From the IMG/VR virus record IMGVR_UViG_3300047319_001031, positions 1 through 64,000 of that record: a stretch of DNA of 64,000 bases, one strand, 5' to 3'. This stretch comes from a virus. Below are positions 52,764 to 60,796 of this stretch, in pieces; positions within the stretch are counted from its first letter, which is position 1, and every line of letters starts with the position of its first letter. Under the pieces are notes generated by a model, which saw only the letters and a list, made by a program, of their open reading frames with translations, did not search any database and was not told where the DNA came from. The position numbers were made by a program, and so were the translations under genes.

Positions 52764-52945
52764 GCTTTCGTCCTTGCCAGAGCTGCCATATAGTCGGCGC
52801 GTGCATTGTCCTTAAGGTCCAGTTCGATGCAACGCATGATTTCGTCACGTGTCGCTGCATTGCGTACCCATCGCGACGACAAGCGCATACGTTCGCGCGC
52901 CTCAGCATCGGTAAGTTTTGGTGGTTCTGATTGAGTAGTGTTCAT
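52760..52945 (-). CDS. Small hypothetical protein, 61 residues
   Basis: A charged helical protein (LTDAEARERMRLSSRWVRN) that overlaps both neighbours by 4 nt (ATGA). The overlap pattern supports it. Function unknown. Confidence 0.6.
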   Translation of the reverse strand: MNTTQSEPPKLTDAEARERMRLSSRWVRNAATRDEIMRCIELDLKDNARADYMAALARTKA

Positions 52946-53157
52946 CCGTTGTCCGTGGTGAAGTTAGTGTTGAGCCACACAAGAAACCCAGCCTTGGTGC
53001 CCGGTATGTTGTGAACGTAAACGCTCGTTGTCGGATCGTTGTTGTCCATCTCTATTGCTTGCTCACGCAGGGCTTGCTCAGCAGCGCGGCGACTGCCATG
53101 CCATGACAACAAAGTGCCATGTTGGCCGTCGATATAAGCAGCGCGGTAAATTTTCAT
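52942..53157 (-). CDS. Small hypothetical protein, 71 residues
   Basis: Contains the strand pair MKIYRAAYIDGQHGTLLSWHG and a helical middle. Its ATG overlaps the stop of the HTH gene (ATGA). Function unknown. Confidence 0.6.
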   Translation of the reverse strand: MKIYRAAYIDGQHGTLLSWHGSRRAAEQALREQAIEMDNNDPTTSVYVHNIPGTKAGFLVWLNTNFTTDNG

Positions 53158-53372
53158 GCATGCACCTTGGCGTCCGCTTCCTGCCGGCGCAGTGCCATCA
53201 CCCGGCGTGCGATGGTCGTGGCCGATACGTCGAACAGGTCAGCCACCAGTGCCGTTGTCACGTACTCGCTGACCCGGCGCTCAGCGTTGGGGTCCCCCGG
53301 GCCATCCTCGCCCGGGTTGTCGTTCACCGCGATCCATTCGACCGCGGCCTTCAGTGTCGGTCGACTCATCAT
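53154..53372 (-). CDS. Helix-turn-helix regulator (putative)
   Basis: A 72-residue protein. VTTALVADLFDVSATTIARRVMALRR matches a helix-turn-helix (read in two parts, residues about 38-63). The preferred ATG has AAAGGA 6 nt upstream, and the longer frame upstream has a shadow-like composition. Likely a small transcription regulator of the early operon. Confidence 0.65.
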   Translation of the reverse strand: MMSRPTLKAAVEWIAVNDNPGEDGPGDPNAERRVSEYVTTALVADLFDVSATTIARRVMALRRQEADAKVHA

Positions 53373-53382
53373 GTTGGTCCTT

Positions 53383-53535
53383 TCATTTTCGCCAAGAGAG
53401 AACGCGCAACAGATACTTCTGCACGCGCGGCCAATCCTTCGGGTGCACCCAGAACTGGCGAAGAACGAAGCCACGCTCTCGCATGGCCTCACGTTCATCC
53501 CGCTTACGCTGCGTTGCGGACTTTGGCTTTGCCAT
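53383..53535 (-). CDS. Small conserved basic protein, 50 residues
   Basis: The product MAKPKSATQRKRDEREAMRE continues with GFVLRQFWVHPKDWPRVQKY, a pattern found in small phage and prophage proteins. It overlaps the end of the upstream gene by about 30 nt. It is basic, likely nucleic-acid-binding. Confidence 0.65.
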   Translation of the reverse strand: MAKPKSATQRKRDEREAMRERGFVLRQFWVHPKDWPRVQKYLLRVLSWRK

Positions 53536-53923
53536 TGGATTTCATAAAGCCGGGTTGAATGCCTGCTGCCTTGCGCTCTTCAGCGAGCCGTTTCCCATGG
53601 CGCTTCCGAAGTTTCGTCGTGATCGAATCACGCTGCCGGTCGATAACAGACAGCACCGCACTCGGCAGAATTGTTCGCACCGAGCCCTGCGCGCTGACTT
53701 GCGTAACAAACGCCGTTACGCTTTCGTCTGTTCGCACCGTCTGGATGATGTAGGTAGTGGCATTGCCATAGAAGTCTATGGCCTGCACCACGGCGGGCTT
53801 GGTGTGGGCACCATTGGGCAGCCCGATCATGCCCGACAGCATTTTGTCGAACGGGTCCGACGAGCGCCCTGCCGTCACTTTGTGCTCTGGTCTGTTGTAC
53901 GTCTGTTGCGAGTCGTCGTTCAT
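53504..53923 (-). CDS. Hypothetical protein
   Basis: A 139-residue protein from the ATG with GGAG 6 nt upstream. Acidic N-terminus, strand-rich middle (YIIQTVRTDESVTAFVTQV), basic C-terminal helix (RKRHGKRLAEERKAAGI). It is the first gene after a good promoter with operator-like palindromes. Confidence 0.65.
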   Translation of the reverse strand: MNDDSQQTYNRPEHKVTAGRSSDPFDKMLSGMIGLPNGAHTKPAVVQAIDFYGNATTYIIQTVRTDESVTAFVTQVSAQGSVRTILPSAVLSVIDRQRDSITTKLRKRHGKRLAEERKAAGIQPGFMKSNGKAKVRNAA

Positions 53924-53939
53924 TACTTGCTCCGGTTGT

Positions 53940-53990
53940 CGTGGTTCAATCACCACGACATCATTATAACATGTGACATGTCACGCTCAT
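53940..53990 (-). promoter_or_regulatory. Extended -10 promoter with two palindromes
   Basis: On the - strand TGTTATAAT (extended -10, TATAAT at 53968-53963) is preceded by the palindrome GTGACATGTCAC (about 53974-53985) covering the -35 region. Between the -10 and the gene lies an inverted repeat, GTCGTGGT and ACCACGAC with a 6-nt loop (about 53938-53959). This arrangement fits a repressor-controlled promoter for the 53923-49171 run. Confidence 0.65.
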
Positions 53991-54076
53991 AGCTGGAAAC
54001 GCACAAAAGCCATGTTCAGAACTTGTGCCACACGTGCTGCGTCAATAAGTTATCGAGCCGACGAACGGTCGAACAG

Positions 54077-54367
54077 TCATTCGATCGGCACTGCATTCCG
54101 TGCAGCTTCGACGTCACTGAAGCCACCTTCGTCGTCGGCTATGCCGTCGCCAGTGGCCTGCCACTTATCGAACTCCTCGACGAACGCCACCAAGGCGGCG
54201 TAGCTGTTGCACGCACGGACGATAATCTGCGCTGCTTCCTCGTCGTAAACCGTAGCGATACAGGTGTCGGTGTTGCCGTTAGCCGTACCATCTGCTTCGC
54301 GAATGGTATGGTGGCCAAGCGCATCCGGGCACTCGTCAACAACGAGCATTCCTAGGGTCGGCATCAT
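54077..54367 (-). CDS. Small conserved phage protein
   Basis: A 96-residue acidic protein. YDEEAAQIIVRACNSYAALVAFVEEF is a motif common in small proteins of tailed phages (read in parts, residues 40-66). It overlaps the stop of the upstream gene (ATGA). Function unknown. Confidence 0.7.
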   Translation of the reverse strand: MMPTLGMLVVDECPDALGHHTIREADGTANGNTDTCIATVYDEEAAQIIVRACNSYAALVAFVEEFDKWQATGDGIADDEGGFSDVEAARNAVPIE

Positions 54368-55119
54368 TCCTTCACCTCTGCATTCGGTGCCAGCGCCTTG
54401 GCTTGTTCGAGCGCGTACTCATGCCCGACGAACCCCCAGCACGAATCGATCTCGTCGCCGTGCTCGTCCTCGATCACGTAGCCGTAGCACTCGCCATTAA
54501 GCCAGCGACCGAACGCCTCGACCGAGCCCTCCAGCGACTTCAGGCACGACTCGCGGATCTTCTTGGTCACGATCTTGCCACCATGCCATTCGAGCGCAGT
54601 CGCTTTGGTGATGTAGGCCACCCCGGAGAGCCCGCTATCCCACTCGGCATGACCTTGGGGCAGCAAGCCTGCCCAGCTGCTCGCTTTGAGCGCCACGCCA
54701 CTGTGGACGTAGGCGTACACCGGTAGGCCGATCAGCTCGCCCGATTGGATTCGAGCCACCAGCTGCTCGAATTCTTCCTGCTCGACAGGCGTGTTGCCCA
54801 GCGTGTAGCGCGAGCCCTTCTTGTATGTGATGACGATGTCGTCGTGTTCGAGCGGGCTCTCGCAGTCCTGATCGTGCTCGATGCGGATCGTCGTCGGCGT
54901 GGGCTTCACCGCCTCGTAATGCTCTCCCTCTTTCAGATCCTCGATGCCCTGTGCCAAGCGCAGCACCGGGCCGCTGAGCATGATCGGCCCGCGGTCGGAG
55001 TCGTGCCCGTCCTTGAAGTTGTCGAAGTCGATGATCTCCACATCAACCTCACCACTGGTTGCAGCGACGTCAGCAACGCCCCCGCTCACCGTGATTAATA
55101 CAGCTGCCTTACCCATCAC
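54364..55119 (-). CDS. Conserved phage protein
   Basis: A 251-residue acidic protein. The C-terminal region (SVEAFGRWLNGECYGYVIED followed by DSCWGFVGHEYALEQA) is characteristic of a phage protein family of unknown function. The front half has strands and a stretch MLSGPVLRLAQGIEDL. AACTAAAGGAG before the ATG. Confidence 0.7.
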   Translation of the reverse strand: MMGKAAVLITVSGGVADVAATSGEVDVEIIDFDNFKDGHDSDRGPIMLSGPVLRLAQGIEDLKEGEHYEAVKPTPTTIRIEHDQDCESPLEHDDIVITYKKGSRYTLGNTPVEQEEFEQLVARIQSGELIGLPVYAYVHSGVALKASSWAGLLPQGHAEWDSGLSGVAYITKATALEWHGGKIVTKKIRESCLKSLEGSVEAFGRWLNGECYGYVIEDEHGDEIDSCWGFVGHEYALEQAKALAPNAEVKE

Positions 55120-55127
55120 GTTCTCCT

Positions 55128-55310
55128 TTAGTTAGTTTTGCTACGCGTGCCATGCGGATGCAACCAGCCCTTCTTTGTGATGTGCACACGCTTTCCGCAT
55201 GTTAGGCAAGTTCCATAATTGCCCCAGCGTGCACCGCCTTGTGTTCGCCCGCCACCCTTGTACTCACCACGACACCAGTTCATCTGTTGATGGGTGCGGG
55301 GTGAGCCCAT
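55128..55310 (-). CDS. Small zinc protein
   Basis: A 60-residue protein with CLTCGKRV (about residue 38) and Gly-rich repeats (EYKGGGRTQGGARWG). A third Cys (WCRG) is near residue 12. The ATG has GGAGGG 3 nt upstream. Likely RNA- or DNA-binding. Confidence 0.65.
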   Translation of the reverse strand: MGSPRTHQQMNWCRGEYKGGGRTQGGARWGNYGTCLTCGKRVHITKKGWLHPHGTRSKTN

Positions 55311-55645
55311 AGTCCCTCCGGTGGGGTGGTCTGAACAGCCAGCTTGATGACGAGCTGCAGCGTGTCGTCGAACTCGGGCATGAGATGGAATTCTTGACAC
55401 ACCCGCACGCCCTCGGTGAAATCGCCCGGCGTACTGGATCTCTTGCCGTCCGCTCTGCGCAGCGGGATGTCCACGCGACCATCCGCTGAAAATTTCACCG
55501 TACGAATGAGATCGAGGAACAACAGCCCGTCGTCAGTCGACTCGGGGTTGCCGGGAATGCGCATCGACTCGTCCGCAACGGCTACCTCTGCTGGTTCAGC
55601 AATAAAATACGAATGCCCACAACGTAATTGAAGCGCCCATTTCAT
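55280..55645 (-). CDS. Hypothetical protein
   Basis: A 121-residue protein from the ATG with AAAGGAGA 5 nt upstream. It starts MKWALQLRCGHSYFIAEPAEVAV, includes DVRIPLRRADGK-like strands and an acidic middle, and overlaps the next gene by about 30 nt. A CRP-like palindrome lies about 20 nt upstream of the start. Confidence 0.65.
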   Translation of the reverse strand: MKWALQLRCGHSYFIAEPAEVAVADESMRIPGNPESTDDGLLFLDLIRTVKFSADGRVDIPLRRADGKRSSTPGDFTEGVRVCQEFHLMPEFDDTLQLVIKLAVQTTPPEGLWAHPAPINR

Positions 55646-55664
55646 ATCGTTCTCCTTTAGTGAA

Positions 55665-55682
55665 TTGTGAGACGTCTCACAA
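55665..55682. promoter_or_regulatory. CRP-like palindrome, copy 3
   Basis: TTGTGAGACGTCTCACAA is a perfect 18-bp palindrome, immediately upstream of the ACTAAAGGAG site of the 55645 gene. Being so close to the Shine-Dalgarno, it could act on DNA or as an RNA hairpin. Confidence 0.65.
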
Positions 55683-55692
55683 ATCGGCCCTA

Positions 55693-55827
55693 CTATGTCG
55701 GTGGCTGCCATAGCTTCGGCTTGGCCTTCGCCTTCGGTTCCTTCAGGTGAAGCCGTACTGCCAGATACACGCACACACCAGCGATCGTGCCTGCCAGTGC
55801 GGCGACTACAACAGCAAAGAATTCCAT
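55693..55827 (-). CDS. Small single-pass membrane protein, 44 residues
   Basis: An N-terminal hydrophobic segment (AVVVAALAGTIAGVCVYLAV, residues 4-23) is followed by a Lys/Pro-rich tail (KEPKAKAKPKLWQ). The ATG overlaps the stop of the upstream gene (TGATG). An inner-membrane protein with a basic cytoplasmic tail. Possible lysis or superinfection-exclusion role, not shown. Confidence 0.65.
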   Translation of the reverse strand: MEFFAVVVAALAGTIAGVCVYLAVRLHLKEPKAKAKPKLWQPPT

Positions 55828-56216
55828 CACTGATTCTTTTGGTCGACTCGCTTCTGTGTGGCAGCCAGCAGCAACTTCATCAGACCGAGCTTCCACTTCG
55901 CCAGTTTCACTTGTAGCTCCAGCATGCGGGCCAAGGTAAACACAGGCGGGCCGTCGTCGTTGAAAAGAAAGTTCGGCTCTGAGCCGCGTTCCAGTGCACG
56001 GTGGGCACGTTGAATCTTTGCCCCTTCGGTCTCGACCAGCTTCTTTAGCTCAACCATCTCCTCAGCAAGTTGGGCTAGCTCTTCACGTGTCAGCACGTAG
56101 TTGTTCGCGTGCACCAGCGTCTCAGGCAGCTGCACTTGCCTTGTCTCGCGGTCATACCATGGGTTGCGCGGGTTGCGCTCGAACCAATGGAAGGGCACGG
56201 TCTCGGCGTGCTTCAT
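55827..56216 (-). CDS. Helical protein
   Basis: A 129-residue helical protein. A central coiled coil (REELAQLAEEMVELKKLVE) and a second helix near the end (VKLAKWKLGLMKLLLAATQ) are predicted. It overlaps neighbours at both ends. Function unknown. Confidence 0.6.
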   Translation of the reverse strand: MKHAETVPFHWFERNPRNPWYDRETRQVQLPETLVHANNYVLTREELAQLAEEMVELKKLVETEGAKIQRAHRALERGSEPNFLFNDDGPPVFTLARMLELQVKLAKWKLGLMKLLLAATQKRVDQKNQ

Positions 56217-56449
56217 GCTGCGCTCGTAACTTCTTCGATGTACTGGAATGCCTCATCCAGCGATCCTACGGCGCTCTCCAAGCTGGTAGCGGCGGCATCG
56301 AGCGCCTGACCCTTCTCGCTCTCCTGCGCCTTCTCGCCCTTATTATCGAACTCTTCGCGAGCTTCGCTGGCAATCGTCTCCAGATCGGACTTCACCTGCT
56401 CGATCGACGATGCGATGACGGACAGGGCTTTCAGTTGTGATGCTTTCAT
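56213..56449 (-). CDS. Small acidic helical protein
   Basis: A 78-residue Glu/Ala/Ser-rich coiled-coil-like protein (IEQVKSDLETIASEAREEF). It overlaps the next gene (ATGA). The AAAGGAG upstream is a strong Shine-Dalgarno. Function unknown. Confidence 0.6.
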   Translation of the reverse strand: MKASQLKALSVIASSIEQVKSDLETIASEAREEFDNKGEKAQESEKGQALDAAATSLESAVGSLDEAFQYIEEVTSAA

Positions 56450-56461
56450 TGCTCTCCTTTT

Positions 56462-56674
56462 TTATAAGTTGCGAACGAGGACCGTGTTGTCGAATTCACG
56501 CTTGCGCTTCCGGTCCATCTTGTACGCATAGCGTTGCGTTGCTATTTCAGCGAACCACTGCCGCAGCTCGTGGCCATCCCACTCTTCCGGGACTTGCGGC
56601 AGATGTTCAAGCATGTGCTTCTTGGCGCCCTCGCACATCTCGGCGATGATGCGAGCTTGATCATCTTTGGTCAT
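56462..56674 (-). CDS. Small hypothetical protein
   Basis: A 70-residue charged helical protein (MTKDDQARIIAEMCEGAKKH; HELRQWFAEIATQRYAYKM). AAGGAAAGGG lies before the ATG. It follows the VWA gene in the same operon. Function unknown. Confidence 0.6.
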   Translation of the reverse strand: MTKDDQARIIAEMCEGAKKHMLEHLPQVPEEWDGHELRQWFAEIATQRYAYKMDRKRKREFDNTVLVRNL

Positions 56675-56688
56675 TCCCTTTCCTTTAG

Positions 56689-57912
56689 TTAGTTGACGTT
56701 CACCACTTCACCGAACGGCGCCGTAGAGATCTGGCTCACACTTACCCAGATCACAGGAATATCCGGCTCGCGTCCGAACCTACCTTCCATATCGGTCAAG
56801 AACAGACAGACCTCGGGCCGCTCTTCGCAATCCTCAAGATCATCTGCAAGCCAGCTGAAGTTCGTACCACCGCCGCCGACTTGATGCACTTGAACCTCAG
56901 CATCACCGCGGTCGAAGCGCTGGTCGTACTCGTGATTGACTGTGGTCTGGAAGTAGCGGACCTCGATCCACTTCGGCTTGACCTCTTCCCAGATGTCCTT
57001 CATGTGGTGATTGAAGACAGGAAGATCATCCCAGCAGGAACCGGAAGCATCGATGTACATCCGGACACCGCCCATGGCGGGCTGGTATAAGTCCGGTGCG
57101 ATCACGCCGGTCTTGATAAATTCCCGACGACTGAAGCGAGACCATGAGTAGTCCGCTATCGACATGGATTTAAGATGCTGCTCAACAACTTCATACCAGT
57201 GCACCCTAACGTGGTCAGCGGACTCAAGAGCCCGCTTCATCCACGCTGGCACATTACCTGCCATCTTAGCAGCCTGATCCGCCGCCTTCAACTCATGGCG
57301 TACCCGGTTCTCAAACTCCTGCTCGGTCTCTTTGGGCCGGTCGGTCGGTGCCTCTTCCGGCTGGCCGTCCGGAGTCTCCCCGAACCGGACCAGATCCTTG
57401 GCAGTCCCGACCATCTCTTCGGTGAATTCTTCAAAGGTCTTGCTGCCCCCTTGCTTCTTGTGCTCCTCATGGGCCTTATCCATGAGATCGTCGTACACCG
57501 CTTCAGTGGTCCAGTCCTTGTACTCCGGATCACAGAACCAGTTGAACGGCTTGCCATCGATCGTCATGTCTGCCAGCGGCTTGAAGCCCGACTCCTGCAG
57601 CATCAGGTTGATCACGTGATCCCCGGCAATATTCCAGATGAACGGGTTGCGCGCACCAAGCCGGGACGGGTGCATGAACACCTTGTGCCCCAGCTCGTGC
57701 GCCACAGCCGTCATCTTTCGATCCCGGTCCAACTGCCCCCAGAACTTCGGATCGACCCACACCGACACACCATTCGTTGCCAGCGTCTTGAACGGCAGAT
57801 CGTGGCACTCGTAGAACTGCATGGTGTAATACATTCCCATGAACCATGAGTAGCGCAACATCAACCGCGCTGCGGTCGGCGCCATCTGGTCGAAGGGTTT
57901 GTTGTACGTCAT
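56689..57912 (-). CDS. Metallopeptidase-VWA protein (DUF2201 type)
   Basis: A 407-residue protein. HELGHKVFMH (HExxH, about residue 72) gives a zinc-metallopeptidase-like domain, and the C-terminal third has a von Willebrand A MIDAS pattern: YIDASGS (DxSxS, about 290), GGGGTNFS (about 350) and FLTDMEG (about 372). This arrangement is the DUF2201 family, which pairs with MoxR/CobS AAA+ ATPases. It is the third gene of an operon with a DUF3150-like protein and the ATPase. Likely an ATP-driven chaperone or metal-insertion machine acting on a phage or host target. Confidence 0.85.
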   Translation of the reverse strand: MTYNKPFDQMAPTAARLMLRYSWFMGMYYTMQFYECHDLPFKTLATNGVSVWVDPKFWGQLDRDRKMTAVAHELGHKVFMHPSRLGARNPFIWNIAGDHVINLMLQESGFKPLADMTIDGKPFNWFCDPEYKDWTTEAVYDDLMDKAHEEHKKQGGSKTFEEFTEEMVGTAKDLVRFGETPDGQPEEAPTDRPKETEQEFENRVRHELKAADQAAKMAGNVPAWMKRALESADHVRVHWYEVVEQHLKSMSIADYSWSRFSRREFIKTGVIAPDLYQPAMGGVRMYIDASGSCWDDLPVFNHHMKDIWEEVKPKWIEVRYFQTTVNHEYDQRFDRGDAEVQVHQVGGGGTNFSWLADDLEDCEERPEVCLFLTDMEGRFGREPDIPVIWVSVSQISTAPFGEVVNVN

Positions 57913-57927
57913 GACACTTCCTTTCAG

Positions 57928-58803
57928 TTAGTTGGGTATCAGCACTGCGATGCGCGCCGCCAGAGCCTCAGCCTTGCGCTGCCGCTCCAGCCGGAACATA
58001 TCGCTGTCCTTCAGATCCTTCCGCGTTACGCCATCCACCAGCGACACCGCTTCCGCCGCCAGTGCATCGATGCGAGGATCACGTGCGATGTTCAAGCGCT
58101 GTGCCGCTGCGCCCATGTTGCGCACGTTCTCGATCAGCGAGTCGTAGATTTTCTTGACGTCGCCATCGGTGTACGCCTTGAGCTGCTTGGCCATGTGCTG
58201 TACTGGCGTCAGCAACTCGGTGAACGCGTGGCTGATGCTCGCGTTGTACACCTTCTCCTGCTCTTCCTTCAGGCTGGCCTCGATCTCGGCCCGGACATGC
58301 GCCGGTATCTCGGTCAGCACCCGCACGTCGTTCGCATTCGGCAGCGGCTGCACTGCCAAGCGCAACGCAAACCTAGCCCGCACGTGTTCCCACGCCGGGT
58401 AGTCGTTCGGATCGAACATGTCGCGCAACGTCTCCCGCATGGTGGCGATCTTGCCCGGGTACACGACCTCGAACGCATCGAGCAGCGGTTCCAGCCCGGC
58501 TTCCTTGTCGCCGAAGTCGGTCATCAGCTCCATGTGATTCTCGGCCTTGCCCACCCGTACGCCCCGGGCCTCACCCCACGGCGCCGTGTGCAGGTAGAAC
58601 CACGACCGGGTGCCACCGATCCAGCTGGCCACCGCCTTCAGCTCGTCGCAGTCGGGCAGGATCAGCTTGTTGAAGTTGCCCGCATCGGTGCTGTCACTCA
58701 CCCCGTTGGCGACCTTGGCTTGGGACGTAACCCTCTTATCCAGCTTGCGCGCCGTCCACGTTGGCGCGTTAAGGCTGTACATCAGCAGCGACGTCAATTC
58801 CAT
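57928..58803 (-). CDS. DUF3150-like protein
   Basis: A 291-residue helical protein in the middle of the MoxR-VWA set. The N-terminal half includes RSWFYLHTAPWGEARGVRV, and the C-terminal half is rich in long helices (ASLKEEQEKVYNASISHAF onward). It matches the DUF3150 type found with MoxR and VWA genes in phages. It may link ATPase and VWA protein. AACTAAAGGAG upstream. Confidence 0.75.
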   Translation of the reverse strand: MELTSLLMYSLNAPTWTARKLDKRVTSQAKVANGVSDSTDAGNFNKLILPDCDELKAVASWIGGTRSWFYLHTAPWGEARGVRVGKAENHMELMTDFGDKEAGLEPLLDAFEVVYPGKIATMRETLRDMFDPNDYPAWEHVRARFALRLAVQPLPNANDVRVLTEIPAHVRAEIEASLKEEQEKVYNASISHAFTELLTPVQHMAKQLKAYTDGDVKKIYDSLIENVRNMGAAAQRLNIARDPRIDALAAEAVSLVDGVTRKDLKDSDMFRLERQRKAEALAARIAVLIPN

Positions 58804-58822
58804 TTCCGACTCCTTTAGTTAG

Positions 58823-58842
58823 TTTGTGATACCTCTCACAAA
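58823..58842. promoter_or_regulatory. CRP-like palindrome, copy 4
   Basis: TTTGTGATACCTCTCACAAA lies upstream of the DUF3150-like gene and covers the stop codon of the 58836-59045 gene, whose last codons are inside the palindrome. The overlap implies the element is conserved as DNA or RNA even at the cost of coding. Confidence 0.7.
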
Positions 58843-59045
58843 ACGCGATGCGGCGTGAAGCCATCCACGGCCGCGCAATACATCAGTACGACTGGTATGC
58901 AATGCGTGTCATAGGCATAGCTTAGAAACATCTCGCCATCCCACAGAGCAACCTTGCCCGTCCAGCCATCGCCGTAATACCACGTACCTTGCACCAATCT
59001 TTCACGGGGTATGACGGTGTGTTCGACTGCGGTGCGCTCGGCCAT
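58836..59045 (-). CDS. Small hypothetical protein
   Basis: A 69-residue protein (MAERTAVEHTVIPRERLVQG followed by WYYGDGWTGKVALWDGEMFL). A perfect GGAGG lies 7 nt before the ATG. Its last codons and stop are inside CRP-like copy 4. Trp- and Tyr-rich middle. Function unknown. Confidence 0.65.
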   Translation of the reverse strand: MAERTAVEHTVIPRERLVQGTWYYGDGWTGKVALWDGEMFLSYAYDTHCIPVVLMYCAAVDGFTPHRVL

Positions 59046-59202
59046 GATCGGCCTCCTTCGGTTGCGGCTTGATTTCACATTCCGCCTTGCAGCGCTCGCA
59101 AAACTCAGCGCCGTAGGCGACCAGCTTGCTGCGATCGTTGATGGCAACCCGCGCATCGACATACACGCGCGAGCTGCCGCACCTCGTACAGATCCATTTC
59201 AT
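59002..59202 (-). CDS. Small zinc-ribbon protein
   Basis: A 66-residue protein with CTRCGSSRVYVD at the start (residues 5-16) and CERCKAECEI near 38-47, a four-Cys zinc ribbon common in small phage proteins. The ATG has GGGAG 9 nt upstream. Its C-terminal Arg/His-rich tail overlaps the next gene by 44 nt, so the last residues may be of little importance. Confidence 0.7.
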   Translation of the reverse strand: MKWICTRCGSSRVYVDARVAINDRSKLVAYGAEFCERCKAECEIKPQPKEADHGRAHRSRTHRHTP

Positions 59203-59224
59203 GATGCACACTCCCAGAACTGCC

Positions 59225-60337
59225 TTACACCTCCGAACCGGACCCGCGCATCAGCCTGTTGATATGCGGCTGGCACATCCAGTCCTTGTACTCCTTGCTC
59301 ACCTGAATGACGCCCATGGCTGCGTTCTCACTCTTGTCAATCCGTTCATTGATCAGTCGCGTGAATGCATTCTGAAACTCGTGCTTGTACCGCGCCATGT
59401 ACACCAACATCGGTTTGAACGTTTTCGGAGCGATGGTAAGGGCCAACATGTAGGTCAGGGCAAAGCACTCATCCATCCGTTCCGGTACTTTCGCCTTGTC
59501 TGGACGCTTGAGAATTTCCTCGATCGTGGCGAGGTTGTCCACCATGCTTAGATAAGTTTCGAACGTTGCCGCCACACCTGAGCCCACGTTGCGTGCGATC
59601 TCGTCCGGTATCAGTGGTTCGTGTGTCTCGTCGACATCTTTCAGAATGCGGCTCACCTTGTCCCACGAGCGCAGGTTGGCCCAGATGCCCATCTTGCCTT
59701 CCTGCACCATGAGATCGTTGGCCTCGCGCTTCTCGTCGAACACCGTGGCGTAGTTGGACAGGCACGCCGGGTGCTTCATGAGGAACGCGGATACCTTCTC
59801 GTGGAAGTTATCCTTAGCCACATCGAGCGCGTACTCCGGATCGAATTCCAGCTCCACCGTCATGAACCGGCTCATGATGGCCCGGCTCTGCTGTTGTGCC
59901 TGACTGCGGTGCTTGAACCCGTTGCCATCCGCGACGAAGATGACGCCATCCGGAATCCGGAACCCACCCAGATCCTCGTGGTTGATCAGCTTCTGGAAAC
60001 CGCGGCTGGTCTCGGCACTCATCAGCATCCACTCGCCGATGTAGATGATGCCGCGCATATCCGGCGTGTTGTACGCGTTCGGCAGTCGGCCATCGATCAG
60101 ACGCAGGATGCTTCTGGCATCCATGTCCGGCATCGCCATGACCGTATCCGTTGGCGCCATCGTGCCACCGTCCATGCGTTGAAAGCAGAAATACGGATCA
60201 GCTGCTTTCTCTTCTTCGCCCACCTTGTTGATCATGGTGGTCTTGCCCAGCGCCGGCTCGCTGATGAGCAGCAAGTTGTACCGACACCGCAGCGCCCGTC
60301 TGACCAATGGGCGCACTTGGTTCATCGATGAAGCCAT
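59225..60337 (-). CDS. MoxR/CobS-type AAA+ ATPase
   Basis: A 370-residue AAA+ ATPase. Walker A is SEPALGKTT (about residue 26-34, first Gly replaced by Ser), Walker B region GIIYIGEWMLM (about 97) is modified, sensor I lies in FVADGNGFKHRSQ (about 135), and AIMSRFMTVEL (about 153) matches the Arg-containing helix. The C-terminal 150 residues are helical. It is the first gene of the ATPase-DUF3150-VWA operon and lies directly downstream of CRP-like copy 5. It likely remodels a target together with the VWA protein. Confidence 0.87.
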   Translation of the reverse strand: MASSMNQVRPLVRRALRCRYNLLLISEPALGKTTMINKVGEEEKAADPYFCFQRMDGGTMAPTDTVMAMPDMDARSILRLIDGRLPNAYNTPDMRGIIYIGEWMLMSAETSRGFQKLINHEDLGGFRIPDGVIFVADGNGFKHRSQAQQQSRAIMSRFMTVELEFDPEYALDVAKDNFHEKVSAFLMKHPACLSNYATVFDEKREANDLMVQEGKMGIWANLRSWDKVSRILKDVDETHEPLIPDEIARNVGSGVAATFETYLSMVDNLATIEEILKRPDKAKVPERMDECFALTYMLALTIAPKTFKPMLVYMARYKHEFQNAFTRLINERIDKSENAAMGVIQVSKEYKDWMCQPHINRLMRGSGSEV

Positions 60338-60367
60338 TACGTTTCTCCTTCGTTAGTAAATAAATGG

Positions 60368-60387
60368 TTTGTGATACCTCTCACAAA
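60368..60387. promoter_or_regulatory. CRP-like palindrome, copy 5
   Basis: TTTGTGATACCTCTCACAAA, identical to copy 4, lies about 30 nt upstream of the MoxR start and 26 nt after the last microprotein stop. It separates the microprotein array from the ATPase operon, which suggests independent control. Confidence 0.7.
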
Positions 60388-60413
60388 TAGTACTGCACTT
60401 ACACTTGCACCTG

Positions 60414-60644
60414 CTACTGCTCATACCATCCATCCAGCCCGTATTGGTGATCGAGCTGATCGGATGTAAATCGATGTGCATCGTCGCGGCAATCGCCAAA
60501 GTAATCGGCAAGGTGGTACTCACTACAACAGCCACACTCGACTACTAGGACGGGCGGACTGAACCAGCTCTGCGTGTTCGATCGCGTCCGCGACCCTGAC
60601 GTTGATCGGCACGTAGGGTAGGCGACAAAGGGTAGGAAGATCAT
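60414..60644 (-). CDS. MI-family microprotein l (long member)
   Basis: 76 codons from an ATG inside the stop of microprotein k. It begins MIFLPFV and has SGSRTRS near residues 16-22. The C-terminal half differs from the others: it is acidic and rich in aromatic residues (CCSEYHLADYFGDCRDDAH), so it could be a member fused to a different tail. Last gene of the chain. Confidence 0.45.
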   Translation of the reverse strand: MIFLPFVAYPTCRSTSGSRTRSNTQSWFSPPVLVVECGCCSEYHLADYFGDCRDDAHRFTSDQLDHQYGLDGWYEQ

Positions 60645-60796
60645 CGGCCATACCTCGGACCACGACGACCACCAGAAAAAGAAGTGAAACTTTTGACGCC
60701 GCTAATGCGCGACTTTGATGTGGAAAAGTAATATCTAAATCGTGTCGTCGTGGTAACTCCGCGCGTGTTCGTTAGCCAGAGGGGTAGGGGGATCAT
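60641..60796 (-). CDS. MI-family microprotein k
   Basis: 51 codons. Begins MIPLPLW. An alternative longer reading starts 11 codons upstream (MDKVRIENRVT) with GGAAG about 10 nt before it. The frame contains SKSRISG. Stop overlaps the next start. Confidence 0.45.
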   Translation of the reverse strand: MIPLPLWLTNTRGVTTTTRFRYYFSTSKSRISGVKSFTSFSGGRRGPRYGR

